A stretch of DNA of 64,000 bases from Nitrospirae bacterium GWB2_47_37 (GTDB lineage: Bacteria > Nitrospirota > Thermodesulfovibrionia > Thermodesulfovibrionales > Dissulfurispiraceae). Positions 1-7,826 of the stretch are shown piece after piece; the first letter of the stretch is position 1; every line of letters starts with the position of its first letter. The stretch spans positions 124,001 to 188,000 of the forward strand of contig MHDU01000074.1 in assembly GCA_001803635.1 (NCBI GenBank), given 5' to 3'. Both the position numbers and the translations under genes were made by a program. Under the pieces are notes generated by a model. That model had not been told where the DNA came from, did no database searches, and worked only from the letters and a program-made list of their open reading frames with translations.

Positions 1-347
1 AGATGGACGACAATGCGCTCGATTACCTGACGCGGTATAACTGGCCGGGCAATATAAGGGAATTGAGAAACGTCATAAGAAGGGCAGTCCTTCTTACCGA
101 GGACGGCGTCATAAGAAATACTCACATCGAACTCCTGATAGAAGAAAGCGATGAGAAAAAAGAGACCCTAAGCGTATCTTCATTATTCCCGTTAAAAGCG
201 GCAGTAACCGATACGGAAAAAAGGGCATTGAGACACGCGCTTCGCGTAACGAACGGCAATAAGAAAAAGGCGGCATCTTTGCTTAATATAGACTACAAAA
301 CGCTTCTTTCCAAAATAAAAGAGTATGGAATTTTTCCTGTGGAATAA
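1..347 (+). CDS. Sigma54-dependent response regulator / enhancer-binding protein, C-terminal fragment
   Basis: The window opens inside this gene, and only about 115 C-terminal residues are visible. They begin at the end of the AAA+ domain: the NWPGNIRELRN signature is typical of NtrC-family activators just before the linker. They finish in a Fis-type helix-turn-helix (EKRALRHAL, then NGNKKKAASLLNI and YKTLLSKIKEYGI). The protein would activate sigma54 RNA polymerase from upstream dyad sites; which signal it receives cannot be seen. The stop codon at 345-347 lies inside the first arm of a strong inverted repeat (340-372), and a -24/-12 promoter follows at 437. The Fis domain is closely related to the free-standing protein at 1266 and the fragment at 48713, sharing the FPLKxAV lead-in. 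Family assignment is secure. The sensory domain is unknown. Confidence 0.9.
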   Translation, partial: MDDNALDYLTRYNWPGNIRELRNVIRRAVLLTEDGVIRNTHIELLIEESDEKKETLSVSSLFPLKAAVTDTEKRALRHALRVTNGNKKKAASLLNIDYKTLLSKIKEYGIFPVE

Positions 348-372
348 TTCCATACGGTATGGAATTATTCCA
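325..372. promoter_or_regulatory. Tandem TGGAAT/ATTCCA dyads (putative enhancer sites)
   Basis: Two 15-base arms at 340-354 and 358-372 are perfect inverted repeats around a 3-base centre. Each arm also contains a near-palindrome of the form TGGAATwATTCCA (340-352 and 360-372, centres 20 bp apart). A weaker third copy, TGGAATTTTTCC, lies at 326-337. No T-run follows, so an intrinsic terminator is unlikely. The dyad nearest the promoter is centred 73 bp upstream of the -24 GG at 439-440, a plausible place for sigma54 enhancer binding. The cognate protein may be the activator whose gene ends here; that link is inference. Confidence 0.55.
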
Positions 373-436
373 TAAACCCCTTCTAAGACAGCCATCAAAA
401 AGCAGTTAAATCAAATTGTTATCGTTTAATATTCTG

Positions 437-454
437 CCGGCATTCCGTTTGCAT
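437..454 (+). promoter_or_regulatory. Sigma54 (-24/-12) promoter
   Basis: The sequence CCGGCATTCCGTTTGCAT has GG at 439-440 and GC at 451-452 with exactly 10 bases between, and TTTGC at the -12 end, matching the sigma54 consensus layout. The predicted start, about 12 bases after the GC, falls near 463, only a few bases before the ATG at 469. The same CCGGCAT core is seen at 24799 and 63128. Confidence 0.7.
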
Positions 455-468
455 TATCAATATGCGTT

Positions 469-807
469 ATGCGAAACGGATTTATTTTAATTATTGTAAT
501 TGCTTTTTCTTTTCTGTCGTTCGGATTCGTATCGGCGCCCGACAAAAAAGCAAAGAACAGTTACAACATGGTCGCGATGACTGTGGAAGACGCGAAATAT
601 AAGTTGATTAGAGAGGCGGACAGGAAAGGATTCTCTGCGGGTAAAAAGGCCGAGATAGTCAGGGCGTTTGAAAAACTTTCCATTTATATGCCGGTGAAAG
701 AGGCTTATAAAATGGTTTTGATAAGATTCAACCTGACCGATATGGAAAAGTTAAGGAAAGAAGGAAGCTACGACTATGAGGATACGATGAGATTGTCATC
801 TCAATAA
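469..807 (+). CDS. Small exported helical protein, function unknown
   Basis: The protein has 112 residues. An N-terminal hydrophobic stretch (residues 4-23, ending FGFVSA) looks like a cleavable signal peptide, so the product is probably periplasmic. The mature part is short and charged, and contains a conserved block READRKGFSAGKKAEIVRAF followed by MPVKEAYKMVLIRFNL. The same block recurs in the protein at 48032, so these are paralogues. No known domain is recognised. It sits directly downstream of a -24/-12 promoter and upstream of a receiver and a Fis-type regulator, so it may belong to that regulatory unit. Translation from 469 leaves almost no leader if the promoter is real. Confidence 0.6.
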   Translation: MRNGFILIIVIAFSFLSFGFVSAPDKKAKNSYNMVAMTVEDAKYKLIREADRKGFSAGKKAEIVRAFEKLSIYMPVKEAYKMVLIRFNLTDMEKLRKEGSYDYEDTMRLSSQ

Positions 808-850
808 TAGAACTAAGGCTGTGTGTTTGCCGAATGGAGGGTGATTATTA

Positions 851-1234
851 ATGAACTTGAAGGTTGTAGTGGTCGACAATGATAAAAGCAATCTGCTTCT
901 CATAGAAGAGATGGCGGCGTCATCCGGTCTTGAAGTTAAAGGCTTTTTATATCCGGAGATTGCTCTTGATTACATTAGAAGCAACGATGTCGATATGGTT
1001 CTTACGGATTTCAGGATGCCCAAAATGGATGGTTTGACGTTAGCAAAGGAAATAAGAAAAACGCACGCCGGAATGCCGGTTATTATGATAACGGCGGAAT
1101 GGGACGATCCGTCCTTGAATAGAACTGCGGTCGAGAGCGGCGTGGACGGCATCTTAAGCAAGCCTATAAGTTATGAAGAATTCAAGGTTAAAATCATGGA
1201 AGCAATACAAGATACGCAAAACAGAGCTGTTTGA
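851..1234 (+). CDS. Single-domain response regulator (CheY-like)
   Basis: This is a stand-alone receiver of 127 residues. The phospho-acceptor is Asp53 in LTDFRMPKMDG, the conserved Thr is in MIMITAEW (about residue 81), and the Lys is in LSKPI (about 104). The acidic pocket reads DND (9-11). There is no output domain, so it probably passes a signal by protein contact or phosphotransfer. A ribosome site (GGAGGGTG) precedes the ATG. It lies between the exported protein at 469 and the Fis-type protein at 1266 in a tight same-strand row leading into the che genes. The partner kinase is unknown; CheA at 10380 or one of the hybrid kinases nearby are candidates. Confidence 0.9.
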   Translation: MNLKVVVVDNDKSNLLLIEEMAASSGLEVKGFLYPEIALDYIRSNDVDMVLTDFRMPKMDGLTLAKEIRKTHAGMPVIMITAEWDDPSLNRTAVESGVDGILSKPISYEEFKVKIMEAIQDTQNRAV

Positions 1235-1265
1235 GCTTTCATTATCACAATACATGGAGGACGGC

Positions 1266-1460
1266 ATGAAAAAAAGCAGGTATGACATTGAAGCAAGCGG
1301 TCTTTTCCCCTTAAAAAAGGCTGTAATGGGCGTCGAGAAAGACGCCATAAAGCAGGCGTTGGAGATTGCCGGATGGAATAAATCTGCGGCGGCATCCATT
1401 CTGCATATCGATTATAAGACGCTGCTTACAAAGATAAGGACATACGGGATTTCTCAATAA
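1266..1460 (+). CDS. Stand-alone Fis-type DNA-binding protein
   Basis: The 64-residue protein is almost entirely a Fis/NtrC C-terminal helix-turn-helix: GLFPLKKAVMGVEKDAIKQA, then WNKSAAASILHIDYKTLLTK and YGISQ. ATG 1266 is chosen because GGAGG lies 4 bases before it; upstream in-frame starts would run into the receiver gene. It has no AAA+ or receiver domain, so it cannot activate sigma54 alone. It could compete with, or act alongside, the full activator ending at 347, whose own Fis domain carries the same FPLKxAV..EK..I/L..AL pattern. A third, apparently degenerate copy is at 48713-48919. Confidence 0.8.
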   Translation: MKKSRYDIEASGLFPLKKAVMGVEKDAIKQALEIAGWNKSAAASILHIDYKTLLTKIRTYGISQ

Positions 1461-1574
1461 ATGCGTTATGTCGAAGCCGAAGATTATGTTTGACAGCAAT
1501 GAGAAAAGGGGGTATTATATGAATTGTTTTTATGGTTCAGTAAGTTATGACATCCTGCGGAACGGGAGGCGTCC

Positions 1575-1997
1575 ATGCTGGGAAATATAAAAATATTGAT
1601 AGTAGACGACGCTCCTCCGATGAGGGCATTTATTAAAGCCGGCATCCTTTCGTCGATCTCCAAAGATATTTTCATAGACGAGGCGGTCAGCGGCGAAGCA
1701 GCTCAGAGCAAGCTTCAATTGCATAACTACGACCTTATACTGTGCGATTGGAATATGCCCGGCATGAAGGGCAGCGATCTTCTGCGGTGGATGAAGGAGC
1801 AGGAAGATCTGAAGGATACGCCGTTTATCATGGTGACGGCCCACAATGAAAAGGATATCATCATGGACGCCGTGAATCTGGGGATAACGGACTTTATCGT
1901 GAAACCTATAACGGTCGATATGCTGGCCAAAAAGACGGCATCCGCGCTTAGGGATATAATCCTTAAAAAAAGGCAGAACAACAATGGGGAGGAATAG
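1575..1997 (+). CDS. Single-domain response regulator (CheY-like)
   Basis: This receiver protein has 140 residues, with acidic pocket DD (11-12), phospho-acceptor Asp58 in LCDWNMPGMKG, Thr88 in MVTAHNEK and Lys110 in VKPI. The DWNMPxxxG form is common in CheY proteins of chemosensory systems. GGGAGG precedes the ATG at 1575. The next gene, a CheW-like adaptor, starts 5 bases after the stop, so it is probably co-transcribed and is the best CheY candidate for the CheA encoded at 10380. There is no output domain. Confidence 0.9.
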   Translation: MLGNIKILIVDDAPPMRAFIKAGILSSISKDIFIDEAVSGEAAQSKLQLHNYDLILCDWNMPGMKGSDLLRWMKEQEDLKDTPFIMVTAHNEKDIIMDAVNLGITDFIVKPITVDMLAKKTASALRDIILKKRQNNNGEE

Positions 1998-2002
1998 CGC
2001 CG

Positions 2003-2518
2003 GTGGACATCGACAAGAAAAAAAGCGATCTCATATTGAATGAAATAGAGAAGCGCAGGCTCAGGGAAAAAACGGTCGATGTCGAAGAAGAAAAGGTAAA
2101 GCTGGTTATTTTTTTACTGCTCGACGAGTATTATGCTTTTTACGGCGTTGCCGTCAAAGAGATACTGCCGTCTGCGAACATATTCTATGTGCCGGGATCT
2201 CCGGATTTTATCACCGGTGTGATCAATGTAAGGGGAGACATAGAGTCCGTAATCAATATCAACAAACTTCTTGGTCTGCCCGATTCAAGGATTACGCAAA
2301 AAAGCCGCATTGCAGTAGCGGTCAACGGGAATATGCGCTCCGGCATACTGCTTGATGCGATAGAGGATGTAATCGACGCGCCTCTTAGTTCCATAAAACC
2401 TCCCCTCTCCACGCTTGAAGGTTCAAAAAAGGATTTCATCACCGGCGAATTATTCTATAACAACAGAAATATAACGGTTCTCGACGTAGAAAAAATCTTT
2501 GGAAGAATCATGGCATGA
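2003..2518 (+). CDS. cheW: CheW-like chemotaxis coupling protein
   Basis: This 171-residue protein has a CheW/SH3-like fold from about residue 30 (VIFLLLDEYYAFYGVAVKEI), the typical VNVRGDIESVININ strand, and a final FITGELFYNNRNITVLDVEK strand. It should bridge chemoreceptors to CheA in the cytoplasm. The N-terminal 30 residues are charged and predicted helical, which makes it slightly longer than simple CheW. The start is GTG at 2003. Its stop overlaps the next ATG (ATGA at 2515), indicating translational coupling to a second, shorter CheW-like gene. Confidence 0.85.
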   Translation: MDIDKKKSDLILNEIEKRRLREKTVDVEEEKVKLVIFLLLDEYYAFYGVAVKEILPSANIFYVPGSPDFITGVINVRGDIESVININKLLGLPDSRITQKSRIAVAVNGNMRSGILLDAIEDVIDAPLSSIKPPLSTLEGSKKDFITGELFYNNRNITVLDVEKIFGRIMA

Positions 2519-2904
2519 ATATAAACGGAGAGGTGGAATTGCTTACCTTTAATATAGGGGGAGTTAAGATGGGCGTGGATACGGCTCAGATTGCCGCAAT
2601 GCTGGAAACCGGGCAGGCGGAAGAAAGAGGCGTCAGCGTCAGCGGTCTTTTTGAAAAGATGCCGTTTCGCGGCCGTGAAATTACCTGCAGCGCCCCCCAT
2701 GTAATAGTGATAAAAGATGAAGGGGATCCTTACGGCATTCTCATAGACCGGCCCGACGATATTCTCCGGGTATCCATAGATGATATACGTCACCTTCCGC
2801 CGATATTCGCGGCATGCGGATGTTCAAAGGCGATATGGGGCGCGGTTTTAAAAGGAGAAGACGTAATTCTGCTTGTGGATTTTTACAGGCCGGCGGAAAA
2901 TTAA
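2515..2904 (+). CDS. Second, divergent CheW-like protein
   Basis: This 129-residue product starts within the stop of the preceding cheW. It has the CheW strand pattern (LLTFNIGGVKMGVDTAQI; HVIVIKDEGDPYGILIDRPD; DVILLVDFYRP) but lacks a clear VxNxRG segment, so it is a divergent adaptor. Its pairing with a normal CheW suggests two coupling proteins in one array, or a regulatory adaptor. Assignment rests on fold pattern and context rather than strong motifs. Confidence 0.65.
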   Translation: MNINGEVELLTFNIGGVKMGVDTAQIAAMLETGQAEERGVSVSGLFEKMPFRGREITCSAPHVIVIKDEGDPYGILIDRPDDILRVSIDDIRHLPPIFAACGCSKAIWGAVLKGEDVILLVDFYRPAEN

Positions 2905-2945
2905 GGCGAACAGATAGAAAACATAAATAGATTTGGAGGTGGCTA

Positions 2946-4136
2946 ATGAAGTTTTCCGCAGGTGCAATTTTAAATTTAAGAGGGTCGTTGAAGAATCAGG
3001 TTTTCATTCTGGCCGTCGTGCCGATGATTATAGTCTTCCTCGTTTCGGCGTTTCTTTATGCCCCTACAATCAACTTTATTTTGATTTCTCTGGTTGTAAT
3101 GCTCGCCTGTATCGGCGGGATAAGATATGTCATAGATAAACTTATAAGTAAACCTGCAGCGAATGTTCTTTACGCCCTTAAAAATTTCAATAACGATCTG
3201 ACGCTTAGGATACCGGTGGCCTCCGAAAATGAGATTGGAGAGGTGGCCAAATGGTTCAACAGCCACACCGGAGAACTTCACGATATCATCAAAAATATTC
3301 TGGACACAATTAAGCATATAAACGCCTATGTAGCCGAAATATCTGCGGCTATAGGAGAACAGGCGACCGTTTCATCTCAGCAGTCCGCCGCCGTTTCCGA
3401 GATCACCGCTACAATGGAGGAGCTTTCAGCTTCATCCTCGCAAATAGCGGAGCATTCGAAATCCGTGGTCGATATTGCGACGCAGACATGGGAAAACACC
3501 AAAAAAGGGGCGAGGGGAGTGGAGTCTGTTTTAATGAAGATGAGCGAAATAAACAACGACAATCAGAACAATATTTCCGAAATTGTCGCATTGGGTAAGA
3601 AGTCCAAGGAAATAAGCAAGGTAATGGAGATAATAAATACTATTGCCGACCAGACCAAGCTTATCGCTTTTAACGCCGCCCTCGAAGCCTCAAGCGCCGG
3701 AGAGGCGGGCAAGAGATTCGGCGTCGTCGCGGTGGAGATAAGAAGATTGGCGGACAGCGTAATGGAATCTACCGGAGAAATAGAGGGTAAGATCAATGAA
3801 ATACAGGAAGCCATAAACCGCCTTGTAATAGCGTCCGAGAAAGGGTCGAAAGGAATTCAGGAGGGCATAGAATATTCGAGCGACACTGCAGCTATCCTCA
3901 GCGATATCGTCGACGCGGCACAGAGCACTACCGACGCCGCGAAACAGATTTCCCTTTCTACGCAGCAGCAGAAGACAGCGAGCCATCAGGTGGTAACGGC
4001 GTTGAGGGAAATAGTCGCCGGGGCGGGCCAGACCACAAATTCGATGGGTCAGCTTAATGCAATAGCCCAAAACCTGTCGCACTTGTCCGATAGTTTAAAG
4101 GGCGTGGTGGAACAGTTTAAGTTATCGAAAGGGTAA
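2946..4136 (+). CDS. Methyl-accepting chemotaxis protein with almost no periplasmic domain
   Basis: The 396-residue receptor has two adjacent membrane segments (about 19-39 and 42-63) joined by only a few residues, so there is no external sensor domain. A HAMP region follows (about 70-120), then a long signalling coiled coil. The hairpin tip reads DQTKLIAFNAALEASSAGEA, differing from the usual [19 protein letters not shown]; the same variant is found in the receptor at 5349. GGAGG lies before the ATG. It may sense membrane or redox state, or act with the binding protein encoded next (4197). Family assignment is certain; the signal is unknown. Confidence 0.92.
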   Translation: MKFSAGAILNLRGSLKNQVFILAVVPMIIVFLVSAFLYAPTINFILISLVVMLACIGGIRYVIDKLISKPAANVLYALKNFNNDLTLRIPVASENEIGEVAKWFNSHTGELHDIIKNILDTIKHINAYVAEISAAIGEQATVSSQQSAAVSEITATMEELSASSSQIAEHSKSVVDIATQTWENTKKGARGVESVLMKMSEINNDNQNNISEIVALGKKSKEISKVMEIINTIADQTKLIAFNAALEASSAGEAGKRFGVVAVEIRRLADSVMESTGEIEGKINEIQEAINRLVIASEKGSKGIQEGIEYSSDTAAILSDIVDAAQSTTDAAKQISLSTQQQKTASHQVVTALREIVAGAGQTTNSMGQLNAIAQNLSHLSDSLKGVVEQFKLSKG

Positions 4137-4196
4137 CCGGAGAGACGCCGATCCCGGACAAGCAGGGAGTTTTTAGAAGTAAAAAGGGAGGAAACA

Positions 4197-5339
4197 ATGG
4201 CAAGACTGTGTTTTATTTTTCTGGCGGCCGGTTTTTTTATAACCACCGGCCTTTATGCAGCCGATGTAGCGGCTCCACCCGTGATTAAGCTCGGCATGGT
4301 AAACGCACAGAAGGGCCCGGCAGAGGGGCTCGGCAAGGGGATGTTCATGGGGGCCGATGCCGTTTTTAAAGAGGTCAACGAAAAAGGCGGCATCAACGGC
4401 AGAAAGATCAATCTGATAGTGGAAGACGACGGTTATGAGCCGGACAAGGCCATCGATTCCACTCTAAAGATGATAGAGGAACATAAGGTATTCGCCCTTT
4501 TCGGCTATGTGGGAACCCCTACGGCCAATGCGGTAATTCCAATTGTAAAAGAGATGAAGGTTCCGCTCGTAGGGCTTTTTACAGGCGCTATGACTCTCAG
4601 GAATCCGGTAGTGTCGCAGATTATAAATATACGGGCGAGCTATGACGACGAGGCCGAGGCGCTGGTGGACTATTTTATAAAGAGCAAAGACGCAAAGACC
4701 TTCGGCGTATTCTATCAGGACGACGGCTTCGGGCAGGCAGTGCTTTCAGGGACGCTGAAGGCATTGAAGAAAAGGGGAATGGATGTAATCGCAAAAGGAA
4801 CTTTTCAGAGAAACACCACGGCAATAAAAACCGGGCTTGCGGAAATGCTGAAGGCAAAGCCGGATACGATAATAATGGTCGGGCCGTATACTCCCCTTTC
4901 GGTATTTATCAAAGAGGCGAAGGCCGAAGGCTTGAAATCGCACCTTGCCACAGTGTCATTTGTAGGAACCGGAAATCTTCTTGAAAAAGTCGGCGGCGCC
5001 GGAGAGGGGGTTGTCATATCGCAGGTGGTTCCTTTCCCGGAGGACGAGTCGTTGCCTGTTACAAAGGAATGCGCGTCTCTTCTGAAGAAATATTACCCGG
5101 GTCAACCGCTCGGTTTTGTAAATTTCGAGGGATGCATAACCGCAAAAGCGATGGTGTCGGCGCTCGAGAAAGCCGGCAAGGATGCGACGAGAGAGGGGCT
5201 TATAAATGCGTTTGAAGGGATGAGTAATTCAAACATGGGCGGGCTTACCATGAACCTCAACGCCGGAGATCATCAGGCATTGGACAGTGTGTTTTTGACG
5301 CGCATAGAGAGCGGCAAAATAGTCCCTATCAGGCAATAA
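4197..5339 (+). CDS. Periplasmic ligand-binding protein (Peripla_BP_6 / branched-chain amino acid type)
   Basis: This 380-residue protein has a signal peptide (residues 1-21, FFITTGLYAA) and a type I periplasmic binding fold: KLGMVNAQKGPAEGLG near the start, GGINGRKINLIVEDDGYEP, FGYVGTPTANAV in the ligand cleft, and a C-terminal GGLTMNL strand. No ABC permease or ATPase gene is near. It lies between two chemoreceptor genes, with 9 bases to the next, so the likely role is presenting a ligand to the receptor at 5349 rather than uptake. A paralogue at 24833 precedes a sensor kinase. The ligand is unknown; the family also includes amide and urea binders. Confidence 0.85.
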   Translation: MARLCFIFLAAGFFITTGLYAADVAAPPVIKLGMVNAQKGPAEGLGKGMFMGADAVFKEVNEKGGINGRKINLIVEDDGYEPDKAIDSTLKMIEEHKVFALFGYVGTPTANAVIPIVKEMKVPLVGLFTGAMTLRNPVVSQIINIRASYDDEAEALVDYFIKSKDAKTFGVFYQDDGFGQAVLSGTLKALKKRGMDVIAKGTFQRNTTAIKTGLAEMLKAKPDTIIMVGPYTPLSVFIKEAKAEGLKSHLATVSFVGTGNLLEKVGGAGEGVVISQVVPFPEDESLPVTKECASLLKKYYPGQPLGFVNFEGCITAKAMVSALEKAGKDATREGLINAFEGMSNSNMGGLTMNLNAGDHQALDSVFLTRIESGKIVPIRQ

Positions 5340-5348
5340 GGGGGGAGC

Positions 5349-7820
5349 ATGACCGTTAAAAAAAGGCTTCTCGGCAGCATGCTTATTACCGTAATCGGCA
5401 TTTTAATAATCGCGGCGATAAGCGTGTACGCCATACTGAAGATCAGGTCGGGGATAAATATCCTCACGGGTCAATCGACCCCACTGCAGGTGAAGACGTT
5501 GGAACTTCAGCAGGCCGTAGAGAGACTTTCGGCCGATATGATGCGGCTTGGACTTTCCAGCGATCGGCAGGAGGTTCAACGCCTTTCCGAAACGATAAAC
5601 GGGCATATCAAATTCATAGAACAGGCAAATAAAGATATGCGGCGTCTCGGCATGAAGGCCTCCGGAGCGGATACCTCCGTTCTTGATGGGGTGCACAAGA
5701 CCGTTGCCGGGGCCGTTGAGCGCAGGCTTGCGGACGTCGCTCTTTTTAAAGCAGAGGCATCGAATGTAAATGAATCGCTGAAAAAAGTGGAGCGTACAAT
5801 AGCCGGGATAAGGGATAAAATCAACGCCTTGAATGAGGATTTTTCGAGAAACGTCAAAGACGCCCAGCAGTCGAACCAGAGATTTAACGGCATAATTAAA
5901 AAAATTCTGACCCTGCAGGCGAAACTGAAAGAAATCGAGATAATCATGGCGGATATGGAGACGGTTAAAAACAGGTTCAGGCTGGCGCCGTTTAAGGAAA
6001 GGATGAAGGCCGTCACCGATTCCATCCGGATGGTAAGCCATGAAGAAGGAGACCCTGCGGTAATAAAGGAAATAAAGGAGGCTGCCGCAAAGATATATTC
6101 GCAGTTCACCGCGGAAGGCGCAGGCCTTATCGCCGTAAGGTCGGCCGTTCTTTCCGGTAAAGATGAAGAGGGGGCGTACATTTCTTTAAAAAAATCGATG
6201 TTGAAAATTGTTGACGCCCTCAATTCCAAGGTGGCGGAGATTATAGATCCCTTCGAGATGCAGATGGTGAAAGACAGGCAGAGAATAGAGGCATCGTATA
6301 ACTTCCAGAATACCGCCGCCCTGATATCCGGCACAGGGGGTACGATAAACCTCGATATAAAGGAACTTGCCTCGGCAGTAAGGTTTGTAATGTTGGCCGA
6401 TTCGCAAAGCGATATGCAGAAAGCGGAAATCGAGATAAAGAAAATGCAGGAGAGGATACGTTCAAACGTCGATAAGCTGGAAAAACTTCTCGGACGCATA
6501 GATCAGGCAAAGATGCTGAAAGATGTCGATGCAATGTCGGGCGTGATAGCGGCAACGGATGTTTCCATAAAAAAAATACTGCATGCCCGGAAAAGCGTGC
6601 TGGAGAGCGATGCGGCTATGCAGAGTGCCGTCGATACCGTAAAGGCGGTTTCCTTCGAGCAGTCGAAGAAGGGAGAGCATCAGGTTAAGATAATGACCGG
6701 AAAACAACAGGACGTGGTGGACAGCGTAAGCAATACCGTAAAAGTGTCTCTGACCTTTATGGTTGTGGTCTCGCTCATAGTCTTAGGCGCGGTCGTAGTC
6801 GCGAACGGAAAGGTCGCCATGAGTATTATTAATCCTCTGAAGACTACGGAGGAAGTGATAAGCGCGGTGGAAAAAGGCGATTTGACGTTAAGGATCGGCG
6901 ATACGGGCGATGACGAAATAGGGCAGATGTGCAGGTCTTTCAACGGTCTGATAGATAAACTGCACGGCGCAATATCGCACATATCGAGTAGATCGCAGGC
7001 GATAAACAGTTATGCCGAGAATATTGCGAAGACGGTGGACGGCCAGGCGACGTTTTCTTCACAGTTGTCCAGTTCCGTAGCCGAGATATCCTCCACAATG
7101 GAGGAGCTTTCCGCGTCTTCATCTCAGATTGCGGACTATACGAACTCCGTAGTGGAAGTTGCGAATAAATCATGGAACGACACGAAAAGGGGCGCTGCCG
7201 CCGTAGAGACCATCACAATGAAGATGAACGACATCAACACGGAAAATCTGAACAGCATCGGCGAAATCATGGAACTGGGGAAGAAGTCGAAGGAGATAAC
7301 GAAGGTGATGGAGCTTATAAATAAAATAGCGGATCAGACGAAACTCATAGCGTTTAACGCCGCCCTCGAAGCCTCAAGCGCCGGAGAGGCAGGGAAGAGG
7401 TTCGGCGTTGTCGCCGTAGAGATAAGAAAACTCGCGGACAGCGTTATGGAATCCACCGGGGAGATAGAAAACAAGATCAACGAAATCCTCGAAGCGGTAA
7501 ACCGTCTGGTAATAGCGTCCGAAAAGAGCTCAAAGATCGTTCAGGAAGGAGTAGATTACGCCGGCCGGACGGTTTCGATGCTGATAGATATAGTCAACGT
7601 GGCTGAAGAGACAAATAAGTCCGCGAAGCAGATATCCTTATCGACGCAGCAGCAGAAGACCGCGAGCAGTCAGGTAGCTTCCGCCCTGAGAGAGATCGTT
7701 AACGGCGCGGGACAGATGTCCGGCTCGATAGGTCAGATAAACGCCGTCACCAAAGAGATGGCGCAGTTGTCCGACGAATTAAGGGGGATGACGGATAAAT
7801 TCGAGGTAAAAGGGGAATAA
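5349..7820 (+). CDS. Methyl-accepting chemotaxis protein with large periplasmic helical domain
   Basis: This 823-residue receptor has a first membrane segment at about 10-31, roughly 430 periplasmic residues with heptad-like, largely helical composition, a second membrane segment at about 466-490, HAMP (about 490-545), and a methyl-accepting signalling domain to the end. The tip again reads DQTKLIAFNAALEASSAGEA, and the cytoplasmic half is nearly the same as that of the receptor at 2946. The long periplasmic bundle is of a size that could dock the binding protein encoded 9 bases upstream; that is inference. Seven bases separate it from cheB. Confidence 0.92.
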   Translation: MTVKKRLLGSMLITVIGILIIAAISVYAILKIRSGINILTGQSTPLQVKTLELQQAVERLSADMMRLGLSSDRQEVQRLSETINGHIKFIEQANKDMRRLGMKASGADTSVLDGVHKTVAGAVERRLADVALFKAEASNVNESLKKVERTIAGIRDKINALNEDFSRNVKDAQQSNQRFNGIIKKILTLQAKLKEIEIIMADMETVKNRFRLAPFKERMKAVTDSIRMVSHEEGDPAVIKEIKEAAAKIYSQFTAEGAGLIAVRSAVLSGKDEEGAYISLKKSMLKIVDALNSKVAEIIDPFEMQMVKDRQRIEASYNFQNTAALISGTGGTINLDIKELASAVRFVMLADSQSDMQKAEIEIKKMQERIRSNVDKLEKLLGRIDQAKMLKDVDAMSGVIAATDVSIKKILHARKSVLESDAAMQSAVDTVKAVSFEQSKKGEHQVKIMTGKQQDVVDSVSNTVKVSLTFMVVVSLIVLGAVVVANGKVAMSIINPLKTTEEVISAVEKGDLTLRIGDTGDDEIGQMCRSFNGLIDKLHGAISHISSRSQAINSYAENIAKTVDGQATFSSQLSSSVAEISSTMEELSASSSQIADYTNSVVEVANKSWNDTKRGAAAVETITMKMNDINTENLNSIGEIMELGKKSKEITKVMELINKIADQTKLIAFNAALEASSAGEAGKRFGVVAVEIRKLADSVMESTGEIENKINEILEAVNRLVIASEKSSKIVQEGVDYAGRTVSMLIDIVNVAEETNKSAKQISLSTQQQKTASSQVASALREIVNGAGQMSGSIGQINAVTKEMAQLSDELRGMTDKFEVKGE

Positions 7821-7826
7821 TCTTTT

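Noticed and set aside
340-372. Intrinsic terminator after the first gene
   Set aside because: The inverted repeat is AT-rich and not followed by a T-run; its spacing to the promoter fits an enhancer site better.
817-830. GG-N10-GC before the receiver at 851
   Set aside because: The -24 half is AGGCTG rather than TGGCA, and the site lies inside a closely packed gene row; probably chance.
5576-6499. 307-codon open frame on the minus strand
   Set aside because: It lies wholly opposite the periplasmic and HAMP coding of a clear chemoreceptor, has serine/isoleucine-rich composition and no recognisable domain or ribosome site.
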